A stretch of DNA of 64,000 nucleotides, from contig NZ_FOSQ01000008.1 in assembly GCF_900114315.1 (NCBI RefSeq), positions 62,001-126,000 of the forward strand, read 5' to 3'. Shown here one piece after another: positions 59,384 through 64,000 of the stretch. The DNA is from Falsiroseomonas stagni DSM 19981 (GTDB lineage Bacteria > Pseudomonadota > Alphaproteobacteria > Acetobacterales > Acetobacteraceae). Position 1 is the first letter of the stretch; each line of letters starts with the position of its first letter. The position numbers and the translations under genes were made by a program. The notes beneath the pieces were generated by a model, which ran no database searches, was not told the DNA's origin, and was given only the letters and a program-made list of their open reading frames with translations.

Positions 59384-61165
59384 TCACGCCAGCGGGGCGC
59401 AGGCCGCCGCGAGCCAGGCCCGGTCGCCATCGTCCAGCAGCGGGCCGATCTCCGCCAGGACCCGGGCGTGATAGGCATCGACCTGCGCGCGCTCCGCCGG
59501 CGCCAGCAGCGGCAGGGCCACCAGGCGCCGGTCATAGGGGGCGAGGGTCAGCGTCTCGAACCGCAGGAAGGGCTTGACCTGGCCGGTCAGGGACGGCGCG
59601 GGCTGGACGAGGAGCAGGTTCTCGATCCGGATGCCGTAGGCGCCGGGCAGGTAGAAGCCCGGTTCGTTGGACAGCACCATGCCGGGCGCCAGCGGCACCG
59701 GCTTCGCGGCGCGGCTGATGCCGGCCGGGCCCTCATGCACCGCCAGGAAACTGCCGACGCCATGGCCGGTGCCATGGTCGTAGTCGAGGCCCGCGAGCCA
59801 GAGAGGCCGGCGCGCCAGCGCATCCAGGTGCGGGCCGGCGATGCCTTCGGGGAAGCGCAGCGCGGAGAGCGCCAGATGGCCCTGCAGCACCCTTGTATAG
59901 CGTTCGCACAGCTCCGCCGGCGGATCGCCCGGGCCGGTCCAGAGGGTGCGGGTGACGTCCGTGGTGCCGTCCCGGTACTGCGCGCCGCTGTCGATCAGAT
60001 AGGCCTCGTCGGGCCGGATCGCGCGGTCGGTCGCGGGGGTGGCGCGGTAATGGATGATGGCACCGTGCTCCCCGGCGCCGCTGATGGCGGGGAAGCTTTC
60101 CGCCACGAAATGCGCGCCCTCCGCCCGCAGGGCCAGCAGGCGGGCGGCGGCGGACATCTCCGTCAGCCCGCCGCCCGGCGCGGCCTGCGCGAACCAGGCC
60201 AGGAAGCGGGCCAGCGCCACGGCATCCCGGCGATGGGCGGCCCGCGCGCCATCCTGTTCCACCGCGTTCTTCCGGGCGCGCGGCAGGCGGCAGGGGTCCT
60301 CCCCCGCTTCCGGCGTGGCGCCGGCTTCGCGCAGCGCCTGGCCGAACCAGGCGGGGGTCACGTCCGGGTCCAGACGGACCCTGCGGCCGGCCAGCCCGGC
60401 CAGATGGTCCCGCAGGCTGCCGGGCGGGTGCAGCGCCACGGCGTTGCCGAGATGGTCGCGCAGCGACGCATCGGCGCGGGCGGGATCGAGGAAGAGGTCC
60501 ACCGCCCCCGTCGCATCCAGGATCGCGACGGCGAGCGCCAGCGGCGTATGGGCCAGGTCGCTGCCCCGGATGTTCAGCAGCCAGGCGACCGAATGGGCAT
60601 CGGCCAGCACCGCGGCGCCCTGCCCCGCCGCGCCGAGGCTGGCGGCGGCTTGCGCCCGCTTCGCCGCGGCCTCCTCCCCCGCGAAGGCGATGGGGTGGGG
60701 GATGGCAGGGGCGGCGGGCGGGGCGGGCCGGTCGGTCCAGATGGCATCCAGCGGATTGGCCGCCAGCGGGACGAGGGTGACACCGGCCTGGGCGAGGCGA
60801 TCCAGCGCCGATTCCGGGTGCAGCCAGGGATCGTAGCCGATGCGCGCCGCCGGTGCCTCCGCCTTCAGGACGCTGGCGGGGGGCTGGTCGATCAGATGGC
60901 GGAATTCCCAGAGGCCGGCATCGACCTCCTGCCGCGCCTGGGTGGTGTAGCGGCCATCGATGAACAGGAAGGCGCGGTCCTTCAGGACCAGGGCGAGGCC
61001 GGCGGAGCCGGTGAATCCCGTCAGCCAGGCCAGGCGCTCCGCCGAGGCGGGGACGTATTCGCCGAGGAAGGCATCGGCGCGCGGGACCAGCAGGCCATCG
61101 ACGCCGATTGCGTCGAACCGGGCGCGGAGGGCGGCGAGGCGGGTGTGGGGGGCGGGTTGCGTCAC
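59384..61165 (-). CDS. Aminopeptidase P family protein (Xaa-Pro aminopeptidase)
   Basis: This 593-residue M24B peptidase has two N-terminal creatinase-like domains (RADAFLGEYVPASAERLAWL, FIDGRYTTQA, DPWLHP) and the C-terminal pita-bread domain. Its metal ligands are visible in YLIDSGAQYRDGTTDVTR (two Asp), DYDHGTGHGVG (His), SNEPGFY and IRIENLLLV (two Glu). It removes N-terminal residues before proline in the cytoplasm. The start is taken as GTG 61165 (MTQPAPHTRL); the frame extends to GTG 61207, adding 14 residues without a ribosome site. Confidence 0.92.
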   Translation of the reverse strand: MTQPAPHTRLAALRARFDAIGVDGLLVPRADAFLGEYVPASAERLAWLTGFTGSAGLALVLKDRAFLFIDGRYTTQARQEVDAGLWEFRHLIDQPPASVLKAEAPAARIGYDPWLHPESALDRLAQAGVTLVPLAANPLDAIWTDRPAPPAAPAIPHPIAFAGEEAAAKRAQAAASLGAAGQGAAVLADAHSVAWLLNIRGSDLAHTPLALAVAILDATGAVDLFLDPARADASLRDHLGNAVALHPPGSLRDHLAGLAGRRVRLDPDVTPAWFGQALREAGATPEAGEDPCRLPRARKNAVEQDGARAAHRRDAVALARFLAWFAQAAPGGGLTEMSAAARLLALRAEGAHFVAESFPAISGAGEHGAIIHYRATPATDRAIRPDEAYLIDSGAQYRDGTTDVTRTLWTGPGDPPAELCERYTRVLQGHLALSALRFPEGIAGPHLDALARRPLWLAGLDYDHGTGHGVGSFLAVHEGPAGISRAAKPVPLAPGMVLSNEPGFYLPGAYGIRIENLLLVQPAPSLTGQVKPFLRFETLTLAPYDRRLVALPLLAPAERAQVDAYHARVLAEIGPLLDDGDRAWLAAACAPLA

Positions 61166-61296
61166 GGGATGTGTTACCGAAGCTCTAACGTTGAAACATG
61201 TGTCCACAGATTCTCATGCGCTTGGCGCATGGCTCGGCTGTTGCCTCACCGCATCACCTGTGGCGCGCAAACACCTATGTTGCACCTGCGAAGCGC

Positions 61297-61321
61297 GGCC
61301 GGGGACAGAACCTTCCCGGCC
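61297..61321 (+). promoter_or_regulatory. Hairpin in the leader of the DUF1127 gene
   Basis: GGCCGGG (61297-61303) pairs with CCCGGCC (61315-61321) around an 11-base loop, 22 bases before the ATG and close to the ribosome site AGAGG. It could control mRNA stability or access; no known riboswitch is recognised. The 178-bp gap shows no clear promoter boxes. Confidence 0.25.
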
Positions 61322-61343
61322 ACGCACCACAACAGAGGTCATC

Positions 61344-61742
61344 ATGAACGCCCGCATCCCCGAGGAACAGGTTGGCCTGTTCCCCCACGCCGCCACCACC
61401 CGCATGACGCGCGAGACCGAGCTCGAAGCCATCCGCTTCGCCGCCATGCGCGCGCGGGACGAGGCCATCGCCGCCGGCGTGCGGAAGCTTTTCTCCGCCA
61501 TCGGCCACGGCCTGATTTCCGCCGCCGAGGCCGTCCGCGCCTGGCCGGAACGTCGCCGGACCTATGAGAACCTGCGCGCCCTGACGGACCGCGAGCTGGC
61601 CGATATCGGCCTGACCCGCAGCGATATCACCCGCGTCTTCGAGCCCGGCTTCAGCGCAAGCCAGCCGCGCCCGGCGAACGGCCTGGCGCCGCGCCCTGCC
61701 AACGGCAACGTCGCCCTGGCCGGCAAGGCGATCGCCGCCTGA
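61344..61742 (+). CDS. DUF1127 domain protein
   Basis: This 132-residue protein has a DUF1127 domain (YjiS-like) at about residues 72-100: RRRTYENLRALTDRELADIGLTRSDI. The N-terminal ~65 residues are helical (RFAAMRARDEAIAAGV, KLFSAIGHGLISAAEAVRAW) and the C-terminus is Pro/Asn-rich (RPANGLAPRPANGN). Most family members are ~50-70 residues; some are RNA-binding or act in phosphate, nitrogen or small-RNA regulation in Alphaproteobacteria. The ATG follows AGAGG. Confidence 0.85.
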   Translation: MNARIPEEQVGLFPHAATTRMTRETELEAIRFAAMRARDEAIAAGVRKLFSAIGHGLISAAEAVRAWPERRRTYENLRALTDRELADIGLTRSDITRVFEPGFSASQPRPANGLAPRPANGNVALAGKAIAA

Positions 61743-61750
61743 GTTACCCA

Positions 61751-61812
61751 CCGGGGACCCCGGCGGGTCCCCGGGCGGAAGCACGGGGCCGGTTTCCGCA
61801 AGGAAGCCGGCC
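61751..61812. terminator. Two strong hairpins between convergent genes
   Basis: A perfect 10-bp stem CCGGGGACCC/GGGTCCCCGG (61751-61760, 61765-61774, 4-base loop) is followed by an 11-bp stem GGCCGGTTTCC/GGAAGCCGGCC (61787-61797, 61802-61812) with loop GCAA and one wobble. They lie between the DUF1127 stop and the prmA stop. No U-run follows, but position and strength fit a bidirectional terminator. Confidence 0.6.
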
Positions 61813-61824
61813 TCGCTGCATGAT

Positions 61825-62745
61825 TCAGCGCCGGCGCAGCACCAGCGTCGTCCAGGCGCCCTGCGGCAGCATCCGTTCCAGCACCATGCCGCGCCGCCGA
61901 TGCGCCGCCAGCACCATCCGCGCCTGGGTGCCGAGCAGCCCCGCCAGGATGGCCGTGCCCCCCGGCGCCAGGCCGACCGACATGGCGCAGGCCATGGAAC
62001 AGAGCGGCCGCGCCAGGATGTTGGCGAAGACCACATCGTAACGCCGCCCGGCCTTCACATGCCGGTCCCGCCAGCCATCGGCCAGGCGTGCGCGAACCAG
62101 ACGACCAACGCCATTCATCCGGGCATTGTCATGCGCCACCCGGACCGACCAGGGTTCGATATCGGTCGCCAGCACGGGCCGCTTCAGCCGCTTCGCCGCC
62201 GCCATGGCCAGGATGCCCGACCCGGTGCCGAGGTCGAGCAGCCGCCGCTTCGGCCGCCGGTCCCGCGCCACCTTCTCGAAGGCGATCAGGCAGCCGCGGG
62301 TCGAATTGTGCTCGCCCGAGCCGAAGGCGATGCCGGCATCCAAGGTCAGCACGGTGCGGCCATAGAGGCGCCGCGGCGCCACATGGGTCGGCCGCACCAG
62401 CACATCGCCGCCGATCGGCATTTCCTCGAACGAGGACAGCGTGCGGGCGAGCCAGCCCTCGGCCTCCACGGGCGCCACCTGCAGCGCGGGCTGCTCGATC
62501 CCGGCCATCAGGGCGGCCAGCGCCAGGGCGCCGGCGAATTCGCCATCCGGCGAGCCCTGCGGGCGCACGCCCTCCACCCGCCAGGTATCGGTGGGGTCGT
62601 CCTTGAACAGGGCGACGGAGCGGCAATGCGTCAGGAAGGCCGATTCGAAGGCCGGCACCGCATCCTCCGGCAGGCCGTCCATCCAGATGGATTCCAGCGG
62701 ATCGGCGCGCCGGTCCCGCTGCATCGAATAGGTATCACGCACCAT
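61825..62745 (-). CDS. prmA: Ribosomal protein L11 methyltransferase
   Basis: This 306-residue class I methyltransferase has LDAGIAFGSGEHNSTRGCL, RRLLDLGTGSGILAMAAAKR (SAM loop), VLATDIEPWSV and FANILARPL, the NxxxxP-like catalytic loop of PrmA. An N-terminal substrate-recruiting domain (VPAFESAFLTHCRSVALF) is present. It trimethylates lysines and the N-terminus of ribosomal protein L11. The ATG at 62745 overlaps the helicase stop by one base (TGATG). Confidence 0.92.
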   Translation of the reverse strand: MVRDTYSMQRDRRADPLESIWMDGLPEDAVPAFESAFLTHCRSVALFKDDPTDTWRVEGVRPQGSPDGEFAGALALAALMAGIEQPALQVAPVEAEGWLARTLSSFEEMPIGGDVLVRPTHVAPRRLYGRTVLTLDAGIAFGSGEHNSTRGCLIAFEKVARDRRPKRRLLDLGTGSGILAMAAAKRLKRPVLATDIEPWSVRVAHDNARMNGVGRLVRARLADGWRDRHVKAGRRYDVVFANILARPLCSMACAMSVGLAPGGTAILAGLLGTQARMVLAAHRRRGMVLERMLPQGAWTTLVLRRR

Positions 62746-64000
62746 CAGACGTCGCCTGCCTTCTGCACGAACCGGTCCAGCACACGCTTTTCCCCGGCAT
62801 GGTCGAATTCGATGTCGAGGCGATCATCCTGCACCGCGACGACGGTGCCGTAGCCGAATTTCTGGTGGAACACCCGCTCCCCCTTCGCGATTCCCGATGC
62901 GGGGGCAGGGCGTTCCTTCACCTCCCAGGGACCGGCCTCGATCACGCGCGGGCGGCGGGCCATAAGGCCCTGCTGGCCCATGAATACCGATGGCGTGTCC
63001 GCCATCCGGTGCTGGCGCATCTGGGAAGCGCCCTCGCGCTGGATGGCGTCGGCCGGCAATTCATCGAGGAAGCGCGACGGCAGCGACGACGTCCAGTTGC
63101 CGTAGATGCGGCGATTGGCGGCGTGGCTGATGACGGCGGTCTTCCGGGCGCGGGTGATGCCGACATAGGCCAGGCGCCGTTCCTCCTCCAGCGACTTCTC
63201 GCCCCCCTCATCCATGCTGCGCTGGGAGGGAAACAGCCCTTCCTCCCAGCCCGGCAGGAAGACGGTGTCGAATTCCAACCCCTTGGCGGCGTGCAGCGTC
63301 ATCAGCTGGATGCGCTCCTGCTCCGCGTTCTCATCCGTCTCCATGACCAGCGCGACATGGTCGAGGAAGCCGGCGAGCGACGGGTAGTCCCCCATCGCGC
63401 GGATCAGTTCCTTGAGGTTGTCGAGCCGTCCCGGCGCTTCCGGGCTGCGGTCGAGCTTCCACATTTCGGTGTAGCCGCTTTCGTCCAGCACCGTCGCGGC
63501 GGCCACGACATGGCCTTCCTTCTCATTCACCGCGCGCCAGCGGGCGAAGCCGCGCATGAGTTCGCGCAAAGCCGTGCGGGGCTTGGGCTTCAGCGCATCC
63601 GTCTCCGCGATGCGTTCCGCCGCCACGGAGAGCGGGATGGCCTGCGCGCGGGCCAATTCATGGATGGCGCGCAGCCCGCTATCGCCAAGCCCGCGCTTGG
63701 GCGTGTTCACGATGCGCTCGAAGGCCAGGTCGTCCGCGGGCTGCTGGACGATGCGGAGATAGGCCATGGCGTCGCGGATCTCCGCGCGCTCGTAGAATTT
63801 CAGCCCGCCGACGACGCGGTAGGGCAGGCCGAGGGTGATGAGGCGTTCCTCGAAGCTGCGCGTCTGGAAGCCGGCGCGCACCAGGATGGCGATTTCCGAG
63901 AGCGGGTGGCCGGACCGGCGCGCGGCCTCGATCCGGTCGCCGACCATGCGCGCCTCATCCTCGCTGTCCCAGAGCGACACCACGCGCACCTTGTCGCCGG
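62745..64000 (-). CDS. uvrD: UvrD/PcrA-type DNA helicase, 5' part outside the window
   Basis: About 418 C-terminal codons are visible and the frame is open to the right edge, so the ATPase domain 1A and Walker A lie outside. Seen are motif IV-type IAILVRAGFQTRSFEERL, NTPKRGLGDSGL, motif V MTLHAAKGLEFDTVFLPGW, motif VI EERRLAYVGITRARK, and the C-terminal Tudor-like KGERVFHQKFGYGTVVAVQ tail of UvrD/PcrA. It unwinds DNA 3'-5' in nucleotide-excision and mismatch repair. Coupled to prmA. Confidence 0.93.
   Translation of the reverse strand, partial: GDKVRVVSLWDSEDEARMVGDRIEAARRSGHPLSEIAILVRAGFQTRSFEERLITLGLPYRVVGGLKFYERAEIRDAMAYLRIVQQPADDLAFERIVNTPKRGLGDSGLRAIHELARAQAIPLSVAAERIAETDALKPKPRTALRELMRGFARWRAVNEKEGHVVAAATVLDESGYTEMWKLDRSPEAPGRLDNLKELIRAMGDYPSLAGFLDHVALVMETDENAEQERIQLMTLHAAKGLEFDTVFLPGWEEGLFPSQRSMDEGGEKSLEEERRLAYVGITRARKTAVISHAANRRIYGNWTSSLPSRFLDELPADAIQREGASQMRQHRMADTPSVFMGQQGLMARRPRVIEAGPWEVKERPAPASGIAKGERVFHQKFGYGTVVAVQDDRLDIEFDHAGEKRVLDRFVQKAGDV

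Noticed and set aside
1-64000. CRISPR arrays, tRNA/rRNA genes, prophage or insertion sequences
   Set aside because: Gaps are short, no spaced direct repeats, cloverleaf-like or transposase/integrase sequences were seen. Only the short repeats listed were found.

Overview
The window is a very GC-rich bacterial chromosome segment. It is densely coding, with many 1-4 base start/stop overlaps (TGATG, ATGA, GTGA) and almost no non-coding sequence. The gene content points to an alphaproteobacterium of the Acetobacteraceae, Roseomonas-like: a fused cellulose synthase BcsAB with a BcsD subunit, orphan tripartite-tricarboxylate (Bug/TctC) binding proteins, a DUF1127 protein, and an FAD oxidoreductase followed by DUF2783. 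This placement is inferred from gene content; no rRNA or tRNA gene lies in the window. I count 48 protein genes, the first and last cut by the window edges.

Layout. 1-7.7 kb: end of a sensor histidine kinase; a secreted two-repeat protein coupled to an FkbM-type methyltransferase; a Crp/Fnr regulator divergent from a metallo-beta-lactamase-fold gene; a ParDE toxin-antitoxin pair; an FAD monooxygenase overlapping a 65-residue DUF2783 protein; a DUF2939 membrane protein. 8-12.9 kb: a leftward operon of flavin amine oxidase, STAS-MlaE, MlaF, MlaD and an auxiliary lipoprotein (Mla-type lipid transport). 13-25 kb: two Bug solute-binding proteins, an outlier coiled-coil lipoprotein, a TrmH-type rRNA methylase, a peroxiredoxin-like/2OG-oxygenase fusion, an Ldh-family dehydrogenase, a class I methyltransferase, an AI-2E-type permease with a long tail, an HD-like protein, and a split UxaA-family enzyme resembling sulfolactate sulfo-lyase SuyAB.

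25-47 kb: a class IV aminotransferase; a REC-HPt protein with a hybrid histidine kinase (a phosphorelay pair); a PfkB sugar kinase whose start overlaps that of a divergent RluA pseudouridine synthase; PBP1C with a giant alpha-2-macroglobulin (periplasmic defence pair); an MFS pump, acyl-CoA ligase and GT-C glycosyltransferase run; and a hydantoinase/oxoprolinase B-A pair. 47-59 kb: a leftward cellulose operon bcsZ-bcsO-bcsQ-bcsAB-bcsC-bcsD. The BcsA part carries a PilZ domain, so c-di-GMP control is expected. 59-64 kb: an Xaa-Pro aminopeptidase, a DUF1127 protein, prmA, and the C-terminal part of a UvrD/PcrA helicase.

Less routine signals are a metallo-beta-lactamase-fold protein that appears to keep only one metal site, a TA module inside an apparent catabolic cluster, a 9-bp-period AT-rich iteron array upstream of the amine oxidase/mla operon, a triplicated 27-bp repeat that makes the start of the mla lipoprotein ambiguous, and a family of perfect intergenic palindromes at two distant loci. 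No CRISPR array, prophage or insertion sequence was seen.
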